The notes: generated by a model not told the origin, from the sequence alone. A stretch of DNA of 64,000 nucleotides from Komagataeibacter xylinus (GCF_031081985.1 NZ_JARWSK010000004.1:398187-462186); one strand, 5' to 3'. Shown: positions 46,558-56,321, counted from the stretch's first letter. Program-made: numbers and translations.

Positions 46558-46865
46558 AGCCGGGCGCAGGCCACGCGCATTAAAAGCTTGCGGTCGTGCC
46601 CGCAACGCGATAGAGCATCACGCTCGGGAACGGACCGCGCCTGTTCCCCGTGCTGGCTAGATTGCACGTGTCCTTGACGCGGGGGACACGACCATAAGCA
46701 GACTGGACCGGCTTCTATCCCTTACATGATATCCTTGCGACGACAGAACGAGTGTCCCCATGCACATGGGGGCCGATTTCGGCTTCATCTGTCGGTTCGC
46801 CACCCGGGCACGCAGCACCCCCAGGGGATCGCTGCCCCGTTTTTTCGCGCCAGGAGGCGCCATTC
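46558..46865 (+). promoter_or_regulatory. Structured leader of the RhlE-like helicase
   Basis: 308 bases without a supported gene. Two hairpins are visible: CCCCATG/CATGGGG (46756-46771) and GCGCC/GGCGC (46847-46860), the latter with the ribosome-binding AGGA exactly in its four-base loop, six bases before the ATG. Such a structure could control helicase translation with temperature or by the helicase itself. This is inference from base pairing only. Confidence 0.4.
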
Positions 46866-48209
46866 ATGACAACGACGTTTGCCGATCTTCATCTTGCAGA
46901 GCCCCTGCTGCGGGCACTGGACGAGGAAGGCTACGCCACGCCCACCCCCATCCAGGCCGGCGCCATTCCCTACCTGCTTGAAGGGCGTGACCTGCTTGGG
47001 CTGGCCCAGACCGGCACGGGCAAGACCGCAGCCTTCGCGCTGCCCATCCTTGACCGTCTTTTCCGCGAGAAGGGCCGCGCGCACCCCAAGGGCGCGCGCG
47101 CCCTGGTGCTGGCCCCCACGCGTGAGCTGGCCTCCCAGATCGGGGAGAGCTTCGCATCCTATGCCCGCCACATGCGCTTCAGCCACGCTGTCGTGTTCGG
47201 TGGCGTGGGGCAGGGCCGCCAGATCGAGGCGCTGCGCCGTGGCGTGGACGTGCTCGTGGCCGCCCCCGGTCGCCTGCTTGACCTGATGGGTCAGGGCCAT
47301 GTCGATCTGTCCGGCCTTGAAGTGCTGGTGCTCGATGAAGCCGACCGCATGCTCGACATGGGCTTCGTGCGCGATATCCGCAAGATTGTCGCAGCCCTGC
47401 CCACCGACCGCCAGACCCTGCTGTTCTCGGCCACCATGCCCAAGACCATATCGGACTTGGCGCATGGCCTGCTGCGTGATCCGGCCACCGTGCAGGTCAC
47501 TCCGCCATCAAGCACGGTGGACCGCATCCGCCAGGCCGTGATGTTTGTCGATACCGGCAACAAGCGCGAGGCGCTGAAGCTGCTCGTTGACTCGCCCAAG
47601 GTCGAGCGCGCCGTGGTGTTCACGCTGATGAAGCACGAGGCCAACAAGGTCGCGACCTTCCTCAACGAGCACGGCATCACCGCCGAGGCCATTCACGGCA
47701 ACAAGTCGCAGGGCGCGCGTGAACGCGCCATGTCCGGCTTCCGTTCGGGCAATGTGAAGGTGCTGGTGGCGACCGATATCGCAGCCCGCGGCATCGATGT
47801 GGATGACGTGACTCACGTGTTCAACTACGACCTGCCCAACGTGCCCGAGAGCTATGTGCACCGCATTGGCCGCACGGCACGCGCGGGGCGTGAGGGCTGG
47901 GCGGTCTCGCTGTGCGATGCCGAGCAGCGCGCCTGGCTGCGTGATATTGAAAAGAATATCGGCAAGAAGATTCCCGTGGTGTCCGAGCATCCGTACCATT
48001 CGGAAGCTGCCGAGAACTCGACCATGCGCCCGCCCGTGCTCGGTGGCGGCGGTCGGGGCCGTGGCGGCGGCGGTGGCCGCCCTGGTGGTGGTCGCCCCGG
48101 TGGCGGCGGTCGTCCTGCCGGTGGCGGTCGTCCGCCCGGTGGTGGCCGGGGTGGTCGCCCCGGTGGCAACCGCTCCGGCGGTGGGGGCGGTGGCCGCCGC
48201 GCGGTCTGA
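46866..48209 (+). CDS. rhlE: DEAD-box RNA helicase, RhlE type
   Basis: The 447-residue helicase has the Q motif ([22 protein letters not shown]), [43 protein letters not shown] and [10 protein letters not shown]. After residue 380 the tail is almost all Gly, Arg and Pro (repeats of GGGRPGG), a disordered RNA-binding tail. The ATG at 46866 follows AGGAGG; longer frames are not supported. RhlE-type helicases act in ribosome assembly and cold adaptation. It is not linked to the second helicase at 7.8 kb. Confidence 0.93.
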   Translation: MTTTFADLHLAEPLLRALDEEGYATPTPIQAGAIPYLLEGRDLLGLAQTGTGKTAAFALPILDRLFREKGRAHPKGARALVLAPTRELASQIGESFASYARHMRFSHAVVFGGVGQGRQIEALRRGVDVLVAAPGRLLDLMGQGHVDLSGLEVLVLDEADRMLDMGFVRDIRKIVAALPTDRQTLLFSATMPKTISDLAHGLLRDPATVQVTPPSSTVDRIRQAVMFVDTGNKREALKLLVDSPKVERAVVFTLMKHEANKVATFLNEHGITAEAIHGNKSQGARERAMSGFRSGNVKVLVATDIAARGIDVDDVTHVFNYDLPNVPESYVHRIGRTARAGREGWAVSLCDAEQRAWLRDIEKNIGKKIPVVSEHPYHSEAAENSTMRPPVLGGGGRGRGGGGGRPGGGRPGGGGRPAGGGRPPGGGRGGRPGGNRSGGGGGGRRAV

Positions 48210-48264
48210 CCCGGCCATGGCCCATGCTGCATGCGCAGGTGGGCTGCGGCACCCGGTGTGATTG

Positions 48265-48300
48265 AAAAAAGGCGCCTGGCCTCTGGTCGGGCGCCTTTTT
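48265..48300. terminator. Terminator after rhlE, usable from both sides
   Basis: AAAAAAGGCGCC and GGCGCCTTTTT form an inverted repeat with a 13-base loop, with As before and Ts after. Confidence 0.85.
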
Positions 48301-48651
48301 GCGTGGATTGCTGCAGGCGGATAAAGTATAATTTTGGATTAATGATTGTTATATTATAAAATAAAATGATAAATTATACCTGATGCAAACATGTCCGCCG
48401 CATATTGCAATATTTATACTGGCAAAATAAACAGCCCGGCGTATCTGTGCCATCCGCTTGTGAAATAAATGAAAAAGCCAGATAATATCTTGCAGGGATG
48501 GGGGATGCTCATTTACTGTTCCGGCTCGTTAAGAAAAACCTAACAGACACATTCTTTTTTTGTGGAGCCATCGATTATAGGGAACAGGGCGCAGCCGTAG
48601 CGCAGGGGGCAACCTGTTGCCCGCAGGGGTTCTGCTGACGCGCCCCCGGGC
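48301..48651. other. AT-rich region upstream of bcsAB
   Basis: About 350 bases, strongly AT-rich between 48320 and 48480, in contrast to the flanking genes. No gene is supported. A small hairpin (GGGCAAC/GTTGCCC, 48607-48622) lies 30 bases before the cellulose synthase frame. The promoter of the synthase is presumably here; no clear ribosome binding site precedes the candidate starts. Confidence 0.5.
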
Positions 48652-51600
48652 ATGCATATACGTATTGTAGGGCTTTATGTTCGGGTAATCTGGTTGTTAA
48701 TCATGTTCAGGGAATTATGGCTGAAGTGGGGCGGGGCGGCATTGATGGCCTCGCCTGCCGGGCAGAAGGCGCTGATCTGCCTGCTCATGGCAGGGGGGGC
48801 GCTCATCTGCTGCGCGGTGGGGGGCGTCAGCGTCACGCCCATGCAGCAGGGCTGTATTTCCATTGGCACGGTGGGGCTGTTCTTTTTGCTCAACCGCAGG
48901 CCGGGGCGCCATATCACCTGCATTCTCATGATGCTGTCGCTGTTCGTGTCCTTCCGCTACCTGATCTGGCGGCTGGGCAGCACGGTGCAGTTTGCCAGCC
49001 TGCTCCAGAGCGTGCTGTCAGTCGCACTCCTGCTGGCGGAGGGGTATGCGCTCTCGACCCTGTGCCTGAGTTATTTCCAGATGTCGTGGCCGCTCCACCG
49101 CAGGCCCCACCGCCTGCCTGACAATCTTGATGACTGGCCGATGGTCGATGTGTACGTTCCCTCCTATAACGAGGATCTGGAACTGGTACGCTCAACCGTG
49201 CTCGGCGCCATGGACCTGCACTGGCCCGAGGGCAAGCTCAACGTCTATATTCTCGATGACGGGCGGCGCAAGGCGTTCCATGACTTCGCCAAGGAATCCG
49301 GGGCAGGCTACATCATCCGCTCCGAGAACAATCACGCCAAGGCGGGCAATCTCAACCATGCGATGAAGATCACGAAAGGCGAATTCGTGGTCATTTTCGA
49401 TTGTGACCATGTGCCCACGCGCTCGTTCCTGCTCAAGACCATTGGCTGGATGGTGGCCGACCCCAAGCTGGCCCTGCTCCAGACACCGCATCACTTCTAT
49501 TCCCCCGATCCGTTCCAGCGCAATCTGGCTGCGGGCTATGACGTGCCGCCAGAGGGCAACATGTTCTATGGCCTGGTGCAGGACGGCAATGATTTCTGGG
49601 ATGCCACCTTCTTCTGTGGCTCCTGCGCCGCCATCCGCCGCTCGGCGCTGCTCAGCGTGGGCGGGTTCGCAACCGAGACGGTGACGGAGGATGCGCATAC
49701 CGCGCTGAAGATGCAGCGCAAGGGGTGGGGCACCGCCTATCTGCGCCAGCCGCTTGCCGGCGGCCTGGCCACCGAGCGGCTGATCCTGCATATCGGCCAG
49801 CGCGTGCGCTGGGCGCGCGGCATGCTCCAGATCATGCGGCTTGATAACCCCATGCTCGGCCGCGGCCTGCGGTGGGAGCAGCGATTATGCTACCTGTCGG
49901 CCATGTCGCACTTCCTGTTCGCCATACCCAGGGTGACCTTTCTGGTCTCGCCGCTGGCGTTCCTGTTCCTGGGGCAGAACATCATTGCGGCCTCGCCGTT
50001 TGGCATTACGGTTTATGCCCTGCCGCATATCTTTCATTCCATCATGACGCTCTCGCGCATCGAGGGCCGGTGGCGCTATTCATTCTGGAGCGAGATTTAC
50101 GAGACCTCGCTTGCGCTGTTCCTGGTGCGCATCACCATCGTGACCCTGCTCCAGCCGCACAAGGGCCAGTTCAACGTGACCGACAAGGGCGGTCTGCTGG
50201 CGCGGGGCTATTTTGATTTCAGTGCGGTTTACCCCAATGTCATCATGGCGTTGATCCTGTTTGGCGGCATGGTGCGCGGCCTGTTCGGCATGGTGTTCGA
50301 CTACCACGACAAGCTGGCGTTCCAGTCCTTCGCGCTCAATACGCTGTGGATCACCATCAGCCTGATCGTGGTGCTGGCTTCCATTGCGGTGGGGCGCGAG
50401 ACCCGGCAGATCCGGCACGCGCCGCGCGTGCGGGTCAAGCTGCCGGTTGATATCTGTTTTGAAAATGGCGATGTCTTTCATGCCCATACCACCGATATCT
50501 CGCTTGGCGGGGCGGGCGTTACGCTCAACCTGCCCGCCGAGCTTGAAACGCCCGTCGATATCGAATTGCGCTATACCCACCCCGAGGATGGCATTGAAGT
50601 GGCCGTGCCCACCCGCATTCTGGGCCAGCGTGGCTCGTGGCTGCACCTGCAATGGAAGATCGAGACGCTGGAAGAGGAACGGCAGGTTGTGAGCATGGTA
50701 TTCGGGCGGAGCAATGCGTGGGATAACTGGGCTGACTTCAAGGAAGACCGGCCGCTTAACAGTATCTACCAGGTGATCAAAAGCATCGGGGGGCTGCTTG
50801 CGCCGCCATATCTGTGGAATATCAGCCCCACAGGCGATGGCGAGGGAGAGGAGGAAAGCGGAGGCAGGAAAGAGGAAGAAAAGCTGGAAAAGAAGAGCCT
50901 GATCGTGCCGCCCACCCATCCCAGCAGCATACGTGGCACCACGGGTGCGCTGATCGCGTCTCTTGTGCTGGCGGTCTTTCCCGCCATGGCGGCTGAACCC
51001 GTGCATCCCACGGTTTTTGACCGCACGGGCGTATCATCCGCAACGCCCTGGGGCGACAGCAATTCCGGTGATCTGCCCCCCGTGCCGCAGCCGGTGGATT
51101 CCGCTGCTGCCGGGCGCATAGCCGATACCGAGGTCACGCGCATTATTACCTTTCGCGACCTGGGGCTGGTCAACGGGCCGCTGAGCCTGACCGGAATCTC
51201 CCCGCTGCAGGGGCTTGACGTGGTGGTGCCGGCCAACCGGGTGGTCACGCATGCAACGCTGAACCTGTCTGGCGCGATTTCGCCTTCGCTGCTGCCAGAA
51301 GCCTCCGCCGTCAACGTCACGCTGAACGAGCAGTATGTCGGCACGATCCGGGTCGATCCCACGCATCCCGGTTTCGGGCCGGTCGAGTTCCCCATAGATC
51401 CGCTTTACTTTACCGAAGACAGCAAGCTCAACTTCCGTTTCGCGGGTGAATACCGGCGCGACTGTAACGACCTGTATAATGATGTGCTGTGGGCCAAGAT
51501 ATCGGACCAGTCCACCATTACCCTCACCACGGCCCGCATCGCACCCGAACGTACGCTTGCCCGTCTGCCCGCGCCTTTCTTTGACCCCGCTCTGCGGGTG

Positions 51601-53295
51601 GCGATGCGCGTGCCCATGGTCCTGCCCGCGCCCACGCCTGCGCCCGAGGTGCTGCGCGGGGCGGGGCTGGTGGCCTCGTGGCTGGGCCGGATGGCAGGCG
51701 CGCACCAGCTTTCCTTTCCCGTATCATCCGCCCTGCCGGATACGGGCAATGCCATCGAGATTGACGAGAACCTGCCGGTTGATGACCAGGGCCACCCGCC
51801 CGCAGGGCCAACCCTGCTGGAAACCGCCAACCCCGCCGACAAATGGGGCACCATCCTTGTCGTGACCGGGCGCAATGCGAAGGAGGTCGAGATCGCGGCG
51901 CGCAGGCTGGTGTTCTCGCCCGATACGCTGGGCGATGTTGCATCCATCGTGGTGCAGGATGTCAGCCTGCGCCCGCGCCAGCCATATGACGCGCCTGCGT
52001 TCATTCCCACCGACCGGCCGGTGCGGCTGGGCGAACTCGTTGCCGCAAGCGACCTGCAGACCGCAGGTTTTGTGGGAGCGCCGCTGCATGTGCCCTTTCA
52101 CCTGCCACCCGACCTGTATACCTGGCACCAGTTGCCATTCCTGATGGATCTTTGGTTCCGTGCGCCGGATGGGGCGGTGATGGACCTCAATTCATCGCGG
52201 CTCGATATCCATCTCAACCATAATTATATCCAGAGCTATTCGCTCCGCCCCAATGGCCTGTGGCGGGTCTGGTCGGAGCGGATGGTGACCCAGCATGCAG
52301 GTGCCGTGGGGCATGTCACCGCCATGCCGCCCTGGCTTCTGTTCGGGCAGAATGACCTTCAGTTCAGCTTCAATACCCGCCCGGTGGACTTTGGTGCCTG
52401 CCGCCGCACGCCCGGCGACGTGCAGATGGCGATTGATTCTGATTCCATGCTCGACTTCCGGCGTGGGGTGCATTTCACCACGCTGCCCAACCTGTCCTAT
52501 TTTGCCGAAATCGGTTTTCCGTTCTCGCGCATGGCCGATCTGAGCGAGACTACGGTGGTGCTGCCCCGCTCGCCTGACCATGATACGCTTGGCGCTTATC
52601 TGGACCTGATGGGCTTTTTCGGGTCGCTGACGGGCTATCCGGTTGCGGGCGTGCATCTGGCCAGCACGGATGAGGTCGCGCAGAAACCACCTGCGGGCGA
52701 TGTAATCCTGCTTGCACCGGTGCAGCAGATGGGGGGGGCTGCGGCACTGCTGTCGCGTTCGGCCTATCATATTGATGACAGCCATCTGGCCGTTGGGCAG
52801 AACATGGGGCTGCAGGGCATCTGGTACCTGTTTCAGGACCGGGACAGCGCTGGCCTGCGCAATGGTGTTACGGCCAACCTTGATGCCCCCGTAAAGGGGG
52901 CGGCGTTCATGATCGGGGCGGAATCGCCCTATGCGGCACATCGGTCGGTTCTGGCGCTGATAGGCGATGATGGCGGCCGGATCGAGGAACTGGTGACCAG
53001 TCTGCATGACAGCAAGGTGCTGCCGCAGATACAGGGTGACCTGGTGCTGAAAAACGGCAGCCAGATCACGACCTACCGCACCTCGCCCACCTATAGCGTG
53101 GGGCACCTGCCGTTCTGGATGTGGGTGGACTGGTTCCTCTCGCGTCATCCGCTGTTGATGTATCTATGCGGCGTAACGGGGGCGGTCATGTTGGGCACGG
53201 GCGCATGGATGTGGCTGCGCGCGCGGGCGCGGCGCCGGGTGCGTGAACAGGAAAAAGCCGATGAAGAAGCCCGCATGCGGGGGGAGGGCCATTAG
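48652..53295 (+). CDS. bcsAB: Cellulose synthase, fused BcsA-BcsB
   Basis: One 1547-residue protein joins the catalytic BcsA and the periplasmic BcsB. BcsA motifs are all present: LDDG (201-204), DCDHVP (250-255), TED (345-347) and QRVRW (383-387), within a multi-helix membrane core. A PilZ domain follows with RHAPR (588-592) and DISLGG (615-620), so c-di-GMP activation should be intact. A Glu/Lys-rich linker (about 733-757) leads to a helix ending AMAAEP and the BcsB part (about 780-1520) with a final membrane anchor. The start is uncertain: 48652, 48703 or 48745. No bcsC, bcsD, bcsX or bcsY is next to it, so this is a lone extra synthase of the Komagataeibacter type rather than the main bcs operon. 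Confidence 0.95.
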   Translation: MHIRIVGLYVRVIWLLIMFRELWLKWGGAALMASPAGQKALICLLMAGGALICCAVGGVSVTPMQQGCISIGTVGLFFLLNRRPGRHITCILMMLSLFVSFRYLIWRLGSTVQFASLLQSVLSVALLLAEGYALSTLCLSYFQMSWPLHRRPHRLPDNLDDWPMVDVYVPSYNEDLELVRSTVLGAMDLHWPEGKLNVYILDDGRRKAFHDFAKESGAGYIIRSENNHAKAGNLNHAMKITKGEFVVIFDCDHVPTRSFLLKTIGWMVADPKLALLQTPHHFYSPDPFQRNLAAGYDVPPEGNMFYGLVQDGNDFWDATFFCGSCAAIRRSALLSVGGFATETVTEDAHTALKMQRKGWGTAYLRQPLAGGLATERLILHIGQRVRWARGMLQIMRLDNPMLGRGLRWEQRLCYLSAMSHFLFAIPRVTFLVSPLAFLFLGQNIIAASPFGITVYALPHIFHSIMTLSRIEGRWRYSFWSEIYETSLALFLVRITIVTLLQPHKGQFNVTDKGGLLARGYFDFSAVYPNVIMALILFGGMVRGLFGMVFDYHDKLAFQSFALNTLWITISLIVVLASIAVGRETRQIRHAPRVRVKLPVDICFENGDVFHAHTTDISLGGAGVTLNLPAELETPVDIELRYTHPEDGIEVAVPTRILGQRGSWLHLQWKIETLEEERQVVSMVFGRSNAWDNWADFKEDRPLNSIYQVIKSIGGLLAPPYLWNISPTGDGEGEEESGGRKEEEKLEKKSLIVPPTHPSSIRGTTGALIASLVLAVFPAMAAEPVHPTVFDRTGVSSATPWGDSNSGDLPPVPQPVDSAAAGRIADTEVTRIITFRDLGLVNGPLSLTGISPLQGLDVVVPANRVVTHATLNLSGAISPSLLPEASAVNVTLNEQYVGTIRVDPTHPGFGPVEFPIDPLYFTEDSKLNFRFAGEYRRDCNDLYNDVLWAKISDQSTITLTTARIAPERTLARLPAPFFDPALRVAMRVPMVLPAPTPAPEVLRGAGLVASWLGRMAGAHQLSFPVSSALPDTGNAIEIDENLPVDDQGHPPAGPTLLETANPADKWGTILVVTGRNAKEVEIAARRLVFSPDTLGDVASIVVQDVSLRPRQPYDAPAFIPTDRPVRLGELVAASDLQTAGFVGAPLHVPFHLPPDLYTWHQLPFLMDLWFRAPDGAVMDLNSSRLDIHLNHNYIQSYSLRPNGLWRVWSERMVTQHAGAVGHVTAMPPWLLFGQNDLQFSFNTRPVDFGACRRTPGDVQMAIDSDSMLDFRRGVHFTTLPNLSYFAEIGFPFSRMADLSETTVVLPRSPDHDTLGAYLDLMGFFGSLTGYPVAGVHLASTDEVAQKPPAGDVILLAPVQQMGGAAALLSRSAYHIDDSHLAVGQNMGLQGIWYLFQDRDSAGLRNGVTANLDAPVKGAAFMIGAESPYAAHRSVLALIGDDGGRIEELVTSLHDSKVLPQIQGDLVLKNGSQITTYRTSPTYSVGHLPFWMWVDWFLSRHPLLMYLCGVTGAVMLGTGAWMWLRARARRRVREQEKADEEARMRGEGH

Positions 53296-53313
53296 CAGAC
53301 CCGGCTGGGTCTG
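53296..53313 (+). terminator. Hairpin directly after bcsAB
   Basis: CAGACCC-GGCT-GGGTCTG, a perfect 7-bp stem with a tetraloop, begins at the base after the bcsAB stop. No T-run follows, so termination strength is doubtful. Confidence 0.45.
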
Positions 53314-53324
53314 CGTGGCAGATT

Positions 53325-53640
53325 CATAATGATCCGGGGTACGGCGCAGCGGATACCAGGCAGTTCGTGAATGGCTGCCTGTGGATCAAGCGTAGTGGCG
53401 CGTCCTGGTGCCACCTGCCTGAGCGGTATGGTCAATGGCAGACGGTATATCGCCGCTTTAACCGCTGGCACCATGCAGGCGTGTGGGAAAAAGTTTTCGA
53501 GATGCTGGTTGCCGATCCGGGCAATGAGTATCTGATGTTTGATACAGACATTCTGCATGCGTATCAGTAGGCCGCGAACGCAAAAGAGCCATCAGGCTTC
53601 AGAGCCGTGCCCGATGATAAGGCCTGACTGCCAGAAACAG
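53325..53640 (+). pseudogene. IS5-type transposase N-terminal remnant
   Basis: The frame reads DPGYGAADTRQFVNGCLWI, then PERYGQWQTVYRRFNRW and NEYLMFDTDILHAYQ, the N-terminal half of an IS5-group (IS427-like) transposase, and meets a TAG at 53568. The rest of the gene is missing; residual similarity may go on to about 53640. No terminal inverted repeats or target duplication could be identified. It is an old fragment. Confidence 0.8.
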
Positions 53641-53665
53641 ATTGATGTGGTGTGAATAGTCAGGA

Positions 53666-53755
<90 letters not shown>

Positions 53756-53904
53756 ATAGGGTCTGTTTAGCCAGCTATTCCGCCGCCGTCTAGGGGTTGC
53801 GCCGCACAAAAACTGCTACACCCATGGGGTATCTGTATCGTCTTTTGTGTTGATCGGCAGCATGCAGTTCAGTCGGTAGATGTCGGCGCCTACCTTGAAC
53901 GATT

Positions 53905-54401
53905 GGATGGCGGAGCCAACGGCAGCCATTTCTCGGCAGCCGGACATTACGTTCGACGCCAGAAAGCGGTTCCCGTGCCGGATATGATGGGGCCAGATGC
54001 AAAAAGGGCTCAAAGCTGCACATGACCGTGGACACGCCGGGGCAGTTGCCGGCCCTGTATGCCACACCAGCCAGTCGGGATGATTGCGTTGAGGTGGGAC
54101 GTCTTGCCGCCGCCATTCAGGATGCGACGGACAAGAGCGTTGAACTGGCCTCTGTCGATCAGGTATATACCGGCGAGAAACCAGCCGGGGCAGCACGGGG
54201 CCAGGGGATCGCCCATGAGGTCGTCAGGTTGCCCTGCTAACGCGCCGATGGCTTGTCGAGCGATTTTTCGCATGGGTTACACGATGCCGCAGACTCGTCA
54301 AAGATTACGAGCGTGACGCTTCAACACTCGCAGGTCTCCTTGTCATTGCGTTTGCATGCTTTATGCTCAGGAATGCAGTTATACTTCCACAAGGTGCATA
54401 A
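53905..54401 (+). pseudogene. Decayed IS5-family transposase, C-terminal two thirds
   Basis: Pieces in different frames form one transposase: EPTAAI near 53913, RTLRSTPESGSRAGYDGA, then KKGSKLHMTVDTPGQLPAL and VDQVYTGEKPAG up to a TAA at 54238-54240, and finally KDYERDASTLAGLL ending at 54401. At least two frameshifts and an internal loss (the RRWVVER region is missing) show it is dead. It is a different IS type from the fragment at 53325. Confidence 0.75.
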
Positions 54402-54480
54402 TATCCTGCAAGAAGCAGGACTACTGAACTTGCATCCTCATATTACGGTATTCGTATTTTACAAACCGTGAGGAATAAAA

Positions 54481-55203
54481 ATGGCGACGTTAAAAGGCGA
54501 AGTTCTTACGTTATGTAAAGAGATCGCTAAAAAATTTGAGAATTGGGAATTTTCATCAGAGCAATTCAAAAATAAATCATTGAAACATACGACTCTTATA
54601 GTAGGTCTTGGGCTCGGATTTCGTCGCGTAGGCTCTCGCGGTGAAGTTACTGTTTTTCCAAGCGTTTATTTAAATAACAAAAAAACAATGTCTCTGTGTA
54701 AAAAAATATTAGGGCGGCCAATTTATACATCTGGAGTATTTTTTGAAGAAATTAGATGCGAACTCACTATGTTGCCAGAGTTTGCGGAATATACACCATG
54801 CTTTATTCAGGATAGGGTTGGCTTTATACACGATGGCGGGCCTGATGAGCCATATTGGAGAGATATTTCTGAACTTCCAAGTGTTATTGAGCGATTTCTC
54901 ATGCAAGGAATTTCTTTTTTTGAGAGGCATTATGATTTCTCAAGTGAGAAAAATATGTTGGAGTTCTTGCCAGCAAAATACAAGGTATCTTCGTCTGGCG
55001 GTTATCGGGAATATGAACAAAGCCAAGGCGTTATGCTATGTATAATTCATTGTATTCTGGGAGATTTTGAATTTGTAAGGCGATATAGAAGTGATGAATA
55101 CAAGGCTGTATTTCCAAAAAAGACCGATGATCTGGACAAAATCATAGAGTGCCTTCCTCAGATGGAAAAATCATGGCGAGAAAAAGGGTACGTTTCGGTC
55201 TGA
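54481..55203 (+). CDS. Unknown protein, 240 residues, AT-rich
   Basis: A well-formed gene: ATG after GTGAGGAATAAAA and an uninterrupted frame. Codon use is AT-rich, unlike any core gene here, so it was probably acquired. The protein is soluble with no signal peptide or membrane helix; the start (KGEVLTLCKEIAKKF) and end (IIECLPQMEKSW) are helical and the centre mixed. I do not recognise a family. It is flanked by IS remnants and followed by a barstar-like gene, so an immunity or defence role is worth considering, without proof. Confidence 0.75.
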   Translation: MATLKGEVLTLCKEIAKKFENWEFSSEQFKNKSLKHTTLIVGLGLGFRRVGSRGEVTVFPSVYLNNKKTMSLCKKILGRPIYTSGVFFEEIRCELTMLPEFAEYTPCFIQDRVGFIHDGGPDEPYWRDISELPSVIERFLMQGISFFERHYDFSSEKNMLEFLPAKYKVSSSGGYREYEQSQGVMLCIIHCILGDFEFVRRYRSDEYKAVFPKKTDDLDKIIECLPQMEKSWREKGYVSV

Positions 55204-55319
55204 AGTTGCTTTTGATATAACCTAACAGGCCCTAATTGGAATATTCACACTCGGGGGCTGTTAGATCTTGAATGATAGAACGCACTGCATGGTCCATCCG
55301 GGAGCCTTTGATCGAGAGA

Positions 55320-55449
55320 AGTCCGTCCTAAGGGCAAGACCTCACTGAGGAGCCTTCGGCGGACTGTCGCAACCCGATACGAGAAGACAGTCATGCCCTT
55401 TCTCTCCATCATCCTCATCGCAGCGACAGCAAAATGCATCAAGAATTAA
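55320..55449 (+). pseudogene. IS5-type transposase C-terminal remnant
   Basis: The frame ending at 55449 reads RRTVATRYEKTVMPFLSI and LIAATAKCIKN, the end of an IS5-group OrfB. The upstream part is absent. The stretch 55204-55319 between the unknown gene and this remnant holds no gene that I can support, and 55450-55565 is AT-rich spacer. Confidence 0.7.
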
Positions 55450-55565
55450 CAGGTCTGGTTATATTAAAAGCGGCCTTATTTTCCATGTATAATGAAGTAA
55501 AATATTGAAGTATGCATATGCTGAATTTATAATTTCTATATTAATATAATTGGATATCACATAAT

Positions 55566-56033
55566 ATGTTTGAAAAAGATGTATTGAATAATATTGAGGG
55601 TCCGTGGCTTTTTCAAACAGACCATCAGGTGGATGTTTATAATAGCTATGATCCAATCATTTTATCAGGATCATCAATGCAGACATTTGATGCATTCTAC
55701 GATGAAATTTATAAAAAGTTCCATGCGCCGGACTATGCAGGCAAAAATTTCAATGCACTCAGGGATATCCTGACAGACCTGTCATGGCTCATAAACAGAA
55801 GCCGATATATCGTCTTTTTTCAAAATGCAGAAGAAATACTGATCAAAGAACAAGAAAATGCCTTGCAGGGCTTTCTGGAAATATTAGAGGCAGTAGGCAG
55901 CAAATGGAGCCAGCCCGTAAAGAAGGGTGAAGCATGGGATCGACCCGCCATGCCGTTTCATTCAATCTTACAGGTTCAGGCACTTTCCGCATCCTGTTTC
56001 CCCCGCGCGGTTCCTGTCATCGGGGCCGTTTAA
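55566..56033 (+). CDS. Barstar-like (barnase inhibitor family) protein
   Basis: The 155-residue product has the barstar core at residues about 45-110: KFHAPDYAGKNFNALRDILTD matches the family pattern for the helix that plugs the RNase active site (shown here in part), followed by IVFFQNAEEIL. Barstars neutralise barnase-type RNases or act as immunity proteins of secreted toxins. No barnase-like toxin is visible in the window, so it is an orphan here. The first half is AT-rich; the last 35 codons turn GC-rich and do not look like barstar, perhaps a read-through fusion with native DNA. The ATG at 55566 has no clear ribosome binding site. Confidence 0.75.
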   Translation: MFEKDVLNNIEGPWLFQTDHQVDVYNSYDPIILSGSSMQTFDAFYDEIYKKFHAPDYAGKNFNALRDILTDLSWLINRSRYIVFFQNAEEILIKEQENALQGFLEILEAVGSKWSQPVKKGEAWDRPAMPFHSILQVQALSASCFPRAVPVIGAV

Positions 56034-56074
56034 TCCGGCCTGAACAGGGGCAGTGCGCAGGCATTCAAACCAGT

Positions 56075-56245
56075 TTAATACGGGTTCGGGTTTGATAACT
56101 GTTCATGGGCCAGAGTGCGGAAGCGTTCCTGTTCTTCCAGCGTGGCGGCGTGGGCATCGGTTCCGATGGTCCATTGCCGGTCCGGGTAGTGTAACTGAAA
56201 GATCTTGCTGGCCAGTCGTTCAATATCTTCAGGCGTATAGGACAT
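56075..56245 (-). CDS. Small unknown protein, 56 residues
   Basis: A short frame from ATG at 56245 to TAA at 56075 encodes a hydrophilic protein starting MSYTPEDIERLASKIFQLHY. The codon pattern is that of a real gene and a longer overlapping frame in another phase is not convincing. A weak GGAAA precedes the ATG. It follows the mop gene on the same strand by 76 bases. No family is recognised. Confidence 0.55.
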   Translation of the reverse strand: MSYTPEDIERLASKIFQLHYPDRQWTIGTDAHAATLEEQERFRTLAHEQLSNPNPY

Positions 56246-56321
56246 GAGCCCGTTTCCCGCGCATGGTCAGGCACAATAAACCGGGCCACCCTGTCGGATG
56301 GCCCGGAAACATGCAAGGGCG

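Noticed and set aside
53790..54116. 108-codon minus-strand frame
   Set aside because: It lies antisense to the transposase remnant identified on the plus strand.
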